Source: Novosphingobium sp.
GTDB lineage: Bacteria; Pseudomonadota; Alphaproteobacteria; Sphingomonadales; Sphingomonadaceae
Reading direction: 5' to 3'
Assembly (NCBI GenBank): GCA_024236235.1
Contig: JACKKV010000004.1
Span: 112,507 to 176,506 of the forward strand
Length of the DNA stretch: 64,000 nucleotides
Shown here one piece after another: positions 1 to 8,470 of the stretch. Position 1 is the stretch's first letter, and each line of letters starts with the position of its first letter. The notes beneath the pieces were generated by a model. That model ran no database searches. It was given only the letters and a program-made list of their open reading frames with translations, and was not told where the DNA came from. The translations under genes and the position numbers were made by a program.

Positions 1-698
1 CCACCGTGCCGGTGGAGATCGTGCAACGCACCGAACGCGAATTCGGCGTGCGCCTGATCATCGGTTACGGGTTGACGGAAACATCCCCCGCAATCACGCA
101 TACCCGCCCCGGCGACAGCCCGCGCGACATCAGCGAGACGATCGGCCGCGCGATCCCGCTTGTTGAGGTCAAGATCGTCGATCCACAAAGCGGCGCGATC
201 CAGCCGGTCAATGAGCCAGGTGAACTGTGCTGCCGGGGGTTCAACGTGATGCTGGGCTATTACGACATGCCGGAAGCGACCGCCGAAGCAATTGACGAGG
301 ACGGCTGGCTTCATACCGGCGATCTGTGCGCGATGGATGACCGCGGATATTGCCGTGTCACCGGCCGCCTCAAGGACATGATCATCCGGGGTGGGGAGAA
401 CATATATCCGCGCGAGATCGAGGAGGTGTTGATGACTCATCCTGCGATTGCATCGGTCGCGGTCTTTGGCATAGCGGACGATTACTGGGGCGAACAGGTC
501 GCCTGCGCCTTCGTTCCTGCCATCGGCGCACAGCCGGATCCGGGCGAACTGGCTTCCTTTTGCCAGGCACGGCTGGCCCGCCACAAGACCCCCAAGTTCT
601 GGTATTCGATGGCGGAGTTGCCGCTGACCCTTTCAGGGAAAATCCAGAAGTTTGCCCTGAGCGCAAGTGCCGCAAAAGGCGACCTGACCGCGCTTTGA
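1..698 (+). CDS. Acyl-CoA synthetase (AMP-forming), C-terminal part, cut by window start
   Basis: The end of an ANL-superfamily ligase that activates a carboxylic acid to its CoA ester through an acyl-adenylate. The reading frame is open to the left edge, so the true start lies outside the window. Counting from the GTG at 6, visible signatures are GYGLTETSP (residues 20-28), GWLHTGD (about 100), the hinge RLKDMIIRGGENIYP (about 121-135) and LSGKIQKF near the end, where Lys212 is the expected adenylation lysine. It lies about 100 nt upstream of a CaiB-type CoA transferase on the same strand, so two ways of making CoA esters sit side by side. The substrate cannot be read from this fragment. Confidence 0.93.
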   Translation, partial: TVPVEIVQRTEREFGVRLIIGYGLTETSPAITHTRPGDSPRDISETIGRAIPLVEVKIVDPQSGAIQPVNEPGELCCRGFNVMLGYYDMPEATAEAIDEDGWLHTGDLCAMDDRGYCRVTGRLKDMIIRGGENIYPREIEEVLMTHPAIASVAVFGIADDYWGEQVACAFVPAIGAQPDPGELASFCQARLARHKTPKFWYSMAELPLTLSGKIQKFALSASAAKGDLTAL

Positions 699-748
699 TC
701 CTGCAAGCCTGCGTTTCGCTTGCGAACGGGGATTGCGCTTTCGCCGCA

Positions 749-774
749 TGAATTTATAGTGCGCATTAAATTAT
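749..774. promoter_or_regulatory. Candidate operator, AT-rich dyad around AGTGCGCA
   Basis: An AT-rich imperfect palindrome 22-47 nt before the CaiB-type gene. AATTTA (751-756) is mirrored by TAAATT (767-772) around the core AGTGCGCA; 8 of 13 half-site positions match. The core resembles the AGTGCACT palindromes at 43051-43076 and 48335-48360. No regulator gene is in the window, so the binding protein is unknown. Confidence 0.35.
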
Positions 775-795
775 GACGAGGATTGCCGGAAGCTC

Positions 796-1992
796 ATGAA
801 TCACCTTGCCAATATGCCCTTTTCCGGTCTTAGGGTCATTGACCTCAGCCAGATCTACAATGGCCCTTACGCGACCTATCTGATGGCGCTGGAAGGGGCG
901 GAGGTGATCAAGGTGGAGCCCCCTGCAGGCGAACCGCTCCGCAAGCGCGCCGTGGTGGGCGGTGCGGGCCTGCCGTTTGCCATGCTGAACGGTGCCAAGC
1001 GGGCGATCACGCTCGACCTCAAGAGCGAGGAGGGCAAGCAGGCGCTGATGGAACTGACGGACAAGGCCGATGTATTGGTCGAAAATTTTTCGCCCGGGGT
1101 CATGGACCGGCTCGGCCTAGGTGCCGCTGTGCTGCAGCAGCGCAACCCGCGCCTGATCTATGCCGCCAGTTCCGGTTATGGTCGGGACGGGCCTTACAAG
1201 GCCTACCCGGCGATGGATCTCACCATGCAGGCCATGTCAGGCGCGATGTATGTCACCGGATTTCCCGATCGCGAGCCGGTCAAATGCGGGCCAGCCATTG
1301 CAGATTTCTTTGCCGGAATTCACCTTTACGGCGCGATCGCGACTGCGCTCTTCGAGCGCGAGCGCACCGGGCTTGCCCGACGTGTCGAAGTGACGATGCA
1401 GGATTCAATTTATGCCTCGCTCAGTTCCAATTTCGGCCTTGCCTGGTCGAAAGGCAGCGATGCGGAATTTGCCCGCACCGCCAACCGTCACGGCGGCCTC
1501 GCCGAATGCCCCTATAATGTCTATCCGACTGCCGACGGTCACATCGCTTTGATCTGCGCGCGGGACGAACACTGGCACCGGCTGGCCGAATTGATGGGTA
1601 CGCCGGAACTCGCGCATGACCAACGCTATTATACGCTGAAGGAGCGCGTCGCCCGGATGGACGAAGTGGACGCATTGGTCAGCGCATGGACCGCGACCCT
1701 GCCGACCGGTGAAGTATTTGACCTGCTGATGAGCGCGCGGATCGCGTGTGCACCGGTCCGGACACTGGATCAGGTCATGGTGGATGAAAACATGCTGGCA
1801 CGCGGATCGCTGATACAAGTCGACCACCCCGAATATGGCCGCATCACGGTGCAACAAACTCCGTTCCGGCTGGACGGCGCCATGCTGCGCGATCCGGAGC
1901 CGAGCGAAACGCTGGGCCAATCGACAGAAGATATACTGAGCGAACTGACGGAACTTGACGCCGGGCAGATCGCAAGGGCCGCCGGGCGCTGA
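796..1992 (+). CDS. CaiB/BaiF family (class III) CoA transferase
   Basis: A 398-residue class III CoA transferase, the usual family length. It would move CoA from a donor thioester to a carboxylate without ATP. The N-terminus GLRVIDLSQIYNGPYAT with GAEVIKVEPP and the segment ADVLVENFSPG are typical of the family, and Asp141 in PAMDLTMQ sits where the catalytic aspartate that forms the acyl-anhydride is expected. It follows the acyl-CoA ligase after a 97-nt gap holding a candidate operator and is followed on the same strand by a luciferase-like monooxygenase. It probably activates an acid made by the ring-opening enzymes downstream. Some members instead act as racemases or lyases; substrate unknown. 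Confidence 0.92.
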   Translation: MNHLANMPFSGLRVIDLSQIYNGPYATYLMALEGAEVIKVEPPAGEPLRKRAVVGGAGLPFAMLNGAKRAITLDLKSEEGKQALMELTDKADVLVENFSPGVMDRLGLGAAVLQQRNPRLIYAASSGYGRDGPYKAYPAMDLTMQAMSGAMYVTGFPDREPVKCGPAIADFFAGIHLYGAIATALFERERTGLARRVEVTMQDSIYASLSSNFGLAWSKGSDAEFARTANRHGGLAECPYNVYPTADGHIALICARDEHWHRLAELMGTPELAHDQRYYTLKERVARMDEVDALVSAWTATLPTGEVFDLLMSARIACAPVRTLDQVMVDENMLARGSLIQVDHPEYGRITVQQTPFRLDGAMLRDPEPSETLGQSTEDILSELTELDAGQIARAAGR

Positions 1993-2021
1993 ACCGCCAC
2001 TGGAAGGTTCGCACGAAAGGA

Positions 2022-2035
2022 TTGACCCGGATCAA
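2022..2035 (+). promoter_or_regulatory. FNR/FixK-like box upstream of luciferase-like monooxygenase gene
   Basis: TTGACCCGGATCAA, close to the Crp/Fnr-family consensus TTGAT-N4-ATCAA. Its centre is at 2028.5. A -10-like hexamer CATAAT begins 28.5 nt downstream (2057-2062), which puts a start site near 2069-2070, close to the -41.5 position typical of class II FNR activation. A matching box (TTGACCAAGATCAA) with the same spacing precedes the BVMO gene near 28.4 kb. Confidence 0.55.
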
Positions 2036-2108
2036 GGTATACCGCCATGAAAGCCGCATAATCCAAAATTGACTCGGCTTTTGGGACTGGATTGCGAAAG
2101 GAATGCAC

Positions 2109-3308
2109 ATGACACTCAAACGGATGCGCTTCGGAGCGTTCATCGCGCCTCACTTCCCCTCGAACGAGCACCCCAGCCTCGCGATGGAAGAGGATATGGA
2201 CCGTGTTGTACTGATGGAGAAGCTGGGTTTTGATGAAGCCTGGATCGGCGAACACCATTCCAGCGGCTGGGAAATCAACGGCAGCCCCGAACTCTTCGCC
2301 GCCGCCGTGTCGCAGCGCACCAGCCGGATCAAGCTGGGCATGGGGGTGGTTTCGCTCCCCTATCACAATCCTTTCATGGTGGCGGATCGCATCCGCCAGC
2401 TCGATCACATCACCAAGGGCCGCACCATCCTTGGCATGGGCCCCGGCTCGCTGCCCTCCGATGCTTACATGATCGGCGTACCGGTGGCGGAATCGCGCGA
2501 CCGGATGGAGGAGGCGATCGATCCCATTGTGCGTCTGCTGAACGGCGAGGTCGTCACTCAGAAATCCAGCTGGTTCAACCTGCAGGAAGCCCAACTCCAG
2601 CTTGACGCCTATGATGATCTTGGCGTGGAAATCGCCGCCGCCAGCCAGGTATCGCCCACCGGCGCGCTGGCTGCGGGCAAGCACGGCCTGTCCATGCTGT
2701 CAATCGGCGCCACTTCGGCGGGCGGCTTCAATGCGCTGGCCAAGAACTGGGAAATCGCGGAAGAGACTGCGGCGCAATATGGCAACACGATGGATCGCAA
2801 CGGCTGGCGCCTGGTGGGGCCGGTGCATATCGCCGAAACGCGGGAAAAGGCGCGCGAAAACGTGCGCTACGGTCTGGAACGGTGGATCAATTACATGGCC
2901 ACTGTGGCGGCGCTTCCGCTTGCCCCGCCGCCGGGCGTCGACCCGATCGACTTCATCATCGACACCGGGTTTGGCGTGATCGGTACGCCTGACGATTTCG
3001 TGGCGCAGATGGAGCGCCTGTCCGAACAGTCGGGCGGGTTCGGCTGCTTCCTCAATTTGGACAATCACTGGGCCGACTGGGCGGAAACGCGGCGTTCCTA
3101 TGAACTGATCGCCCGCTTTGCCATTCCCAGGCTCAATCGCCTGAACGACCTGCGTCATCGCTCCGAGGAATTCCTGCGCGACAATCACGCGAAATTCCGC
3201 GGCGAACTGGACGATGCCGTGCGGGCCAAACTGGAAGCCTATGCCAGGGAAAAGGGCAGCGACAAACTCTCGCCCGATATCGTGGCGCACTACAAGGCCA
3301 AGGCCTGA
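2109..3308 (+). CDS. LLM-class flavin-dependent monooxygenase
   Basis: A 399-residue luciferase-like monooxygenase (bacterial luciferase TIM barrel) expected to use reduced flavin and O2. Family marks are MRFGAF at the start, LGFDEAWIGEHHSSGWE, PELFAAAVSQRTSRIKLG and PYHNPFMVADRIRQLDH. The ATG at 2109 is chosen because AAAGGA lies 6 nt before it and directly abuts the alternative ATG at 2103. It is clearly paralogous to the gene at 41817-42968, sharing the EAWIGEHHS, YHNP.MVADRI.QLD and SGGFGC segments. Both sit next to a lipocalin-like gene and oxidoreductases. An FNR/FixK-like box and possible -10 lie upstream, with a 7-bp inverted repeat (2050-2056/2075-2081) in the leader. It may act as a ketone or terpenoid monooxygenase; substrate unknown. 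Confidence 0.9.
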   Translation: MTLKRMRFGAFIAPHFPSNEHPSLAMEEDMDRVVLMEKLGFDEAWIGEHHSSGWEINGSPELFAAAVSQRTSRIKLGMGVVSLPYHNPFMVADRIRQLDHITKGRTILGMGPGSLPSDAYMIGVPVAESRDRMEEAIDPIVRLLNGEVVTQKSSWFNLQEAQLQLDAYDDLGVEIAAASQVSPTGALAAGKHGLSMLSIGATSAGGFNALAKNWEIAEETAAQYGNTMDRNGWRLVGPVHIAETREKARENVRYGLERWINYMATVAALPLAPPPGVDPIDFIIDTGFGVIGTPDDFVAQMERLSEQSGGFGCFLNLDNHWADWAETRRSYELIARFAIPRLNRLNDLRHRSEEFLRDNHAKFRGELDDAVRAKLEAYAREKGSDKLSPDIVAHYKAKA

Positions 3309-3320
3309 ATAAAAGGCGGG

Positions 3321-3350
3321 CGGCGACGCGACGAAATCCGTCGCTCGCCG
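3321..3350 (+). terminator. Stem-loop after luciferase-like monooxygenase gene
   Basis: A strong GC stem: CGGCGA-(c)-GCGACG at 3321-3333 pairs with CGTCGC-TCGCCG at 3339-3350, giving 12 pairs with one bulge and a 5-nt loop. No T run follows, so it is more likely an mRNA-stability or attenuation hairpin than a full terminator, since genes continue on the same strand. Confidence 0.4.
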
Positions 3351-3404
3351 TGACCGCTGCCCAAAGCCAGCGTCCAGACTGGCCGGAATGATGGAGAGTG
3401 ACAG

Positions 3405-4367
3405 ATGATCCGAGCTGAAGACGTTGCCTATCACACGCCTGCCGATGTCCAGTATGACTGGGCCGAAACCAACTATTTTTCATTCGTCGTGCCCGAAGCG
3501 AACCTGACTGGCTGGGTCTATACGATTGCCCGTCCCGGGATTGGCGCCATGGTCTGCGACATCGAAGTAATGGACCGGATCGGACGGATCACGCTGGAAA
3601 CGAATTATTTCGATTTCCAGCAGCATCTCCCGATGCCTGAAAAATTGCAGGATTATACGCTCCCCAACGGGCTCAGCGTGAGGACGGCCAATGAACCCCG
3701 CGATTACCTGATCGACTATCAGGGCACGGACGACACCTTCTTCAAGCTCAAATTCGCCGGGATCATGGAACCCTTCGACATTCACGACCCGGAAATGGAC
3801 CCGCTGGCCTCGACCGACCCGAACAAGAGCGGCTTCGGTTCAGCCTATGCCAATCATTTCGACATGACCTGCCATGTGACCGGACAGATCCGCGTACGCG
3901 GAAAGGATTACGCAGTCGATTGCGTCACAACCATGGATCACAGCTGGGGTCCGCGCAACGAACGCGGCATGAACCCGATGGGCTGGATCAATGGCAACTT
4001 TGGCACTGATTGCGCTTTTTCGACGATCTGGACACTGGACCAGTTCAAGAGAGGCTGGGACCAGTTCGGGCTGGCCCACGGCTATGTGCTCGTCGATGGC
4101 GAGGTGCGCGGTCTCACCAATGGCCGAATTCGCGCCACTAGCCGTCAGGGGCCGTTCCCGATGGGCTACGAAACTGTCCTGACGGACGCGCAGGGCCGCG
4201 AATACAGCTTTACCGGCACCACGGTGAACCAGACGCCGTGGGCCTGCTACAGCAACATCATGGCCATCAACACCACGGTCCGGTGGTTCCACCAGGGTCG
4301 CGAAGGCTATGGCCTTGCGCAGGAAAACTGGCCGCTTGACCGGCTGAGCGGCAAAGGCCTCGCCTGA
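3405..4367 (+). CDS. Lipocalin-like (AttH/CrtC or DUF7064/7065-type) protein, copy 1
   Basis: A 320-residue protein of unknown function with no signal peptide. It has two paralogs in the window (43934-44911 and 53243-54175). Shared features are an N-terminal DWAETNYF segment, a FDIHDPEMDP motif (also in copy 2) and the hallmark DHSWGPR near residue 180. The layout fits two tandem lipocalin-like domains as in the AttH/CrtC hydratase superfamily; I infer this from pattern and it needs a profile search. GGAGAG 7 nt before the ATG supports the start. It lies between an LLM monooxygenase and an aldehyde dehydrogenase, and copy 2 also neighbours LLM genes, so a role in hydrating, isomerising or carrying a hydrophobic intermediate is plausible. 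Confidence 0.75.
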   Translation: MIRAEDVAYHTPADVQYDWAETNYFSFVVPEANLTGWVYTIARPGIGAMVCDIEVMDRIGRITLETNYFDFQQHLPMPEKLQDYTLPNGLSVRTANEPRDYLIDYQGTDDTFFKLKFAGIMEPFDIHDPEMDPLASTDPNKSGFGSAYANHFDMTCHVTGQIRVRGKDYAVDCVTTMDHSWGPRNERGMNPMGWINGNFGTDCAFSTIWTLDQFKRGWDQFGLAHGYVLVDGEVRGLTNGRIRATSRQGPFPMGYETVLTDAQGREYSFTGTTVNQTPWACYSNIMAINTTVRWFHQGREGYGLAQENWPLDRLSGKGLA

Positions 4368-4394
4368 CGCCCCCCCAGAAACGAGGATACCGAG

Positions 4395-5873
4395 ATGAAC
4401 GCACCCTTTGACTATCGCCATCCGTTCCTGACCGGGGACGTCAAAAAGCTCTTCATCGGCGGTGAATGGATAGATGCCATTTCCGGCGAAACCTTCGACT
4501 GTGTCGATCCTTCGCGCGGCGCATCAGCTGTCAAGGTAGCGCGCGGCGGAGCGGAGGATATTGACCGTGCGGTCGCCGCCGCCCGGGCCGCCTTCGAAGG
4601 CGAATGGTCGAGCTGGAGCGCGTTTGACCGGCAGGCGCTGATGCTCAAAGCAGCTGAGGCGATCGATGCCCGGTTCGAGGAACTGGCCCGGCTGGAATCG
4701 ATCGACATGGGGGCGCCGCTGGCCCGCACCGGCTTGTTTCGTCGCTGGATTCAGCAGACCTTCCGCTACTACGCAGCGCAGGCGATGAACACCAAGGGGG
4801 ACATTTTCAACAATTCCGTCCCCGGCAATTTCATGGCCTATTCGCACAAGGCGCCAGTGGGTGTGGTGGGCGCGATCATTCCGTGGAACGGGCCGATGAT
4901 CACCCAGTTGTGGAGCATCTGCCCCACCCTGGCGAGCGGGTGTACGCTGGTGCTGAAACCTGCTGAGGAAGCACCGCTTTCCACGCTGATGATGGCCGAG
5001 ATCCTGCATGACGCGGGCGTTCCGGCCGGCGTCATTAATGTGGTTCCTGGCCCCGGGCCCACGGCGGGGGCGGCGCTGGCAAGTCATATGGACGTGAACA
5101 AGATCAACTTCACGGGATCGACGTTGACCGGTCGCAAGATCATCGAGGCTTCCGCGTCCAACATGAAACGCGTGGCGGTGGAGCTGGGCGGCAAATCGCC
5201 CGATATCGTCTTTGCCGATGCCGATCTCGATGCCGCAGCCACCGGAGCCGCCATGGCTTGTTTCACCAATACCGGCCAGGTCTGCTTTGCGGGTACCCGC
5301 CTGTTCGTGCAGCGCAGCATCTATAATGATTTCGTCGAGCGGGTGGCCGAGGTCGGACGCAAGCTGAAAGTCGGCCCGGCGCTGGATGAAGCCAGCCAGC
5401 TTGGCCCCCTCGCCTCGCGGGCGCAGCTTGACCGCGTGAAGGGCTATTTCGAAATTGCACGCCAGGATGGCGCCCGGCTTGTGTCGGGCGGCGAACCGCT
5501 TGACGTTGATAGCGGCTTCTTCGTTCCTCCCACTGTTTATGCCGATGTCACGAATGACATGCGCATCGCGCGCGAGGAAATCTTCGGGCCGGTGCTGGCG
5601 GCCATTCCCTTCGACACCGAGGAAGAGGCGATCGCCCTCGCCAATGACACCGTCTATGGACTTGGCGGCGGGGTATGGAGCCGCGATGTCGGTCGCGTCC
5701 ATCGCGTGGCGCACGCTATCCGCACCGGCATGGTGTGGGCGAATTGCTACGGCGTCACGGACCCGGCGGTCACCTTCGTGGGGTCCAAGCAGAGCGGTTA
5801 CGGCGTCAAGGGCGGGCCCTACGCGCTGGACGAATTCCTGGCCGCCAAGACTGTCTGGCTCAACCTGGGATAA
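4395..5873 (+). CDS. NAD(P)-dependent aldehyde dehydrogenase
   Basis: A full-length (492-residue) aldehyde dehydrogenase. Catalytic Cys297 lies in NTGQVCFAG, general base Glu263 in VELGGKSP and the oxyanion Asn165 in IIPWNGP; FTGST at 239-243 belongs to the cofactor site. GAGG 8 nt upstream supports the start. It is followed after 10 nt by a BVMO, then an esterase/lactonase and a zinc alcohol dehydrogenase. This order matches a cycloalkanone pathway of the chnB-E type, in which the aldehyde dehydrogenase oxidises an omega-oxoacid to a dicarboxylate. That role is inferred from context; the domain assignment is firm. Confidence 0.95.
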   Translation: MNAPFDYRHPFLTGDVKKLFIGGEWIDAISGETFDCVDPSRGASAVKVARGGAEDIDRAVAAARAAFEGEWSSWSAFDRQALMLKAAEAIDARFEELARLESIDMGAPLARTGLFRRWIQQTFRYYAAQAMNTKGDIFNNSVPGNFMAYSHKAPVGVVGAIIPWNGPMITQLWSICPTLASGCTLVLKPAEEAPLSTLMMAEILHDAGVPAGVINVVPGPGPTAGAALASHMDVNKINFTGSTLTGRKIIEASASNMKRVAVELGGKSPDIVFADADLDAAATGAAMACFTNTGQVCFAGTRLFVQRSIYNDFVERVAEVGRKLKVGPALDEASQLGPLASRAQLDRVKGYFEIARQDGARLVSGGEPLDVDSGFFVPPTVYADVTNDMRIAREEIFGPVLAAIPFDTEEEAIALANDTVYGLGGGVWSRDVGRVHRVAHAIRTGMVWANCYGVTDPAVTFVGSKQSGYGVKGGPYALDEFLAAKTVWLNLG

Positions 5874-5883
5874 GGTGTTGCTC

Positions 5884-7533
5884 ATGACTGAGGATGCTGG
5901 CGCGCTTTATGACGCGATCATAATCGGTACCGGATTTGCCGGGGTCTATGGATTACACAGGATGCGCGAGGCGGGCTTTCGCGTCATCGCGGTGGAAGCG
6001 GGCGATGACGTCGGCGGCTGCTGGTACTGGAACCGCTATCCAGGCCTGCGCTGTGATGTTGACAGTCTGGAGTATGCTTACGCATTTTCTCAGGAACTGC
6101 AGGATGAGTGGCGCTGGAGCGAACGCTACGCCCCGCAGTCCGAGATTCACGCCTATATCAAATTCGCGGCTGACCGGCTGGAACTACGCCCGCATATCCG
6201 TTTCAACACGCGCATCGCCAGCGCGCTTTACGATGATGTGGCGCAGGTCTGGAGCCTGACCAGCGAAGCTGGGGACAGTTTCCGTGCCCGCTATATCGTG
6301 ATGGCGACGGGTTGCCTTTCCATCCCGAACAAGCCGAAAATCAAGGGTATCGAGAATTTCGAAGGCCGCCTGGTACATTCGATGCAATGGCCGGATGAGA
6401 AGCTGGTTCTTTCGGACAAGAACGTGGCGGTAATCGGCACCGGTTCCACCGGCGTGCAGATGATCCCCCTGCTGGCTCAGGAAGCCAGGCACCTGACGGT
6501 GGTGCAGCGTACACCGGCGTTTTGCGTGCCCGCGCGCAATCAGCCGTGGAATGATGCCCGGATCGAATACTGGCGCCAGAACTATCGTGATCTGCGGACC
6601 ATGGCACGCAATACTCGCGCCGGTGTGCTGCACGAATATGGCATGCTGCCCGCTGCCGCCGTCCGCCCGGAAGACCGGATCGCCGACCTTGAAAGGCGCT
6701 GGGTCAAGGGCGGGCCGAATGTGCTCTACGGCTTCAACGACCTGCTGGTGAATGAAGAAACCAACAAGCTCGTTGCCGATTTCCTGCGCGGCAAGATAGC
6801 GCAAGCCGTAAACGATCCGGAGATCGCGAAAAAGCTGATGCCCTATGAATATCCCGTAGGCACCAAGCGGGTCTGCGTGGGGACCGATTATTACGAAACC
6901 TATAACCGCGACAATGTCTCGCTGATTGATCTGCGCAGCGAAAAGCTGCAGCAGATCGAGAAGGACGGCATCCGCACGGATGATGGATTCTATCCGGTCG
7001 ACGTGCTGATCCTGGCCACGGGATATGACGCGATGACCGGCGCACTACTGGCCATCGATATCTCCACCAGTGCGGGCAAATCGCTGCGTAACGAATGGGG
7101 CAGGGGCCCGGAAACCTACATGGGCCTTGGCATTGCCGGATTCCCCAACATGTTCGTGGTGACCGGCCCCGGCAGCCCGTCAGTGTTCAGCAATATGGTC
7201 CTTTCGGTTGAACATGACATGGACTGGATTACTGAATGCCTGACCTTCCTGAAGGAGCGGGACTGGCCCACCTTCGAAGCTGATCCGGCGGCGCAGGCAG
7301 CATGGATGGACCATGTTGACGATGTGGCCCGCCAGACGCTCGTGAACAAGGCGGCGAGCTGGTATCGCGGTGCCAATGTGGACGGCAAGCCGCAGAAGTT
7401 CATGCCCTATGTCGGCGGGGTCAATACCTATCAGGCGCGCTGCCGCGAAGTTGCGGAAAGCGGCTATGAAGGGTTCCTGGTCGGCGGCAGGGCGCTGCAG
7501 GACGGGAGAGAACGGGAGCTTGCCGATGGCTGA
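5884..7533 (+). CDS. Baeyer-Villiger monooxygenase (type I, FAD/NADPH), CHMO-like
   Basis: A 549-residue flavoprotein, the size of cyclohexanone monooxygenase. It has an N-terminal GTGFAG FAD motif (residues 15-20), GGCWYWNRYPGLRCD, the BVMO fingerprint FEGRLVHSMQWP and a second Rossmann motif GTGSTG. It would insert one atom of O2 next to a ketone carbonyl to give an ester or lactone. The frame is open further upstream inside the aldehyde dehydrogenase gene, but homology begins at the ATG at 5884, preceded by AAGG. Its stop overlaps the next gene by 8 nt, so it should be translationally coupled to the esterase/lactonase that would open its product. Confidence 0.95.
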   Translation: MTEDAGALYDAIIIGTGFAGVYGLHRMREAGFRVIAVEAGDDVGGCWYWNRYPGLRCDVDSLEYAYAFSQELQDEWRWSERYAPQSEIHAYIKFAADRLELRPHIRFNTRIASALYDDVAQVWSLTSEAGDSFRARYIVMATGCLSIPNKPKIKGIENFEGRLVHSMQWPDEKLVLSDKNVAVIGTGSTGVQMIPLLAQEARHLTVVQRTPAFCVPARNQPWNDARIEYWRQNYRDLRTMARNTRAGVLHEYGMLPAAAVRPEDRIADLERRWVKGGPNVLYGFNDLLVNEETNKLVADFLRGKIAQAVNDPEIAKKLMPYEYPVGTKRVCVGTDYYETYNRDNVSLIDLRSEKLQQIEKDGIRTDDGFYPVDVLILATGYDAMTGALLAIDISTSAGKSLRNEWGRGPETYMGLGIAGFPNMFVVTGPGSPSVFSNMVLSVEHDMDWITECLTFLKERDWPTFEADPAAQAAWMDHVDDVARQTLVNKAASWYRGANVDGKPQKFMPYVGGVNTYQARCREVAESGYEGFLVGGRALQDGRERELADG

Positions 7534-8470
7534 CGGACATCTTGCAAGGGTCGCACCAGATCTGCGCGCCTTCGTCGAATTGCTGCCGGACCTCTCCTGC
7601 CTTGATGTCCGGCTGGGCGAGGTGCGTAGTCTGCTGGCAGGTGAACCCGCGCCGCTGGGCGATGATGGCGACGTGACAACCGAAGAAGTGCATATCGCGC
7701 GCAAGGACGGTACGAAGCAGCGCGCACTGCTGCTGCGCCCCAGCAAGGCCACGGGCAAACCCCTGCCCGCGCTGCTGCACGTCCATGGCGGCGGATATGT
7801 AGCCGGTTCGGCGGATCGCGATCACGAGGTTGCGCGTAACGAAGCGCTGGAACTGCAATGCGCCGTGCTTGTTCCCGATTACCGCCTCGCTCCCGAACAT
7901 CCCTATCCAGCCCCGCTCGACGACGTGCTGAACGCGTGGCGCTGGCTCCACACTCAGGGCATTGACAGCACACGGGCGGCTATCCGCGGGGTGAGCGCGG
8001 GCGGCGGGCTGGCCTACGCCACCGCCCTGAAGCTGCGCGAAGAGGGCGAGATCGCGCCCTGCCTGACCGTGCTGCTGTTTCCTATGCTGGATGACCGCAC
8101 CGAAAATCACCAGCATAACGGCGTTTATGTCTGGACGCATGATAACAATGTTTATGGTTGGAATTCATACCTTGCCGGGGTTGACCGCGCCAACCCGCCA
8201 CCGCTTGCGGTGCCTGGCCGGGTGGACGATGTCTCCGGCCTGCCGCCGGTTTACCTCGCCACCGGTTCGATTGACCTGTTTGCAGGTGAAAATCTGGATC
8301 TCGCCCGCAAGCTGATCGATGCCGGAATCGCGCTGGAGCTGCACTCCTGGCCGGGCGCCTATCACGGCTTTTCGCTGGTCCCCTGCGAAGCCGGGCGCGC
8401 TTATGAACAATCCGCAAGGGCCGCGATGGCGCGCGCCTTTGCCCGTGACGACAATGGAGAAACCCGATGA
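7526..8470 (+). CDS. Alpha/beta hydrolase, HSL-type esterase, probable lactonase
   Basis: A 314-residue hormone-sensitive-lipase-type hydrolase. The oxyanion motif HGGGYV starts at residue 87, the nucleophile is Ser157 in GVSAGGG, and Asp250 (GSID) and His280 (AYHGF) complete the triad. The ATG at 7526 overlaps the BVMO stop by 8 nt; an open frame continues further upstream but only inside the BVMO gene. The tight coupling to a BVMO and an alcohol dehydrogenase suggests hydrolysis of the BVMO ester or lactone to a hydroxyacid. It is related to, but clearly distinct from, the hydrolase at 59389-60294, which sits in a second BVMO module. Confidence 0.92.
   Translation: MADGHLARVAPDLRAFVELLPDLSCLDVRLGEVRSLLAGEPAPLGDDGDVTTEEVHIARKDGTKQRALLLRPSKATGKPLPALLHVHGGGYVAGSADRDHEVARNEALELQCAVLVPDYRLAPEHPYPAPLDDVLNAWRWLHTQGIDSTRAAIRGVSAGGGLAYATALKLREEGEIAPCLTVLLFPMLDDRTENHQHNGVYVWTHDNNVYGWNSYLAGVDRANPPPLAVPGRVDDVSGLPPVYLATGSIDLFAGENLDLARKLIDAGIALELHSWPGAYHGFSLVPCEAGRAYEQSARAAMARAFARDDNGETR

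Noticed and set aside
4524..5885. 453-codon minus-strand frame opposite the aldehyde dehydrogenase gene
   Set aside because: The plus-strand aldehyde dehydrogenase has all catalytic residues; the antisense frame shows no family pattern.
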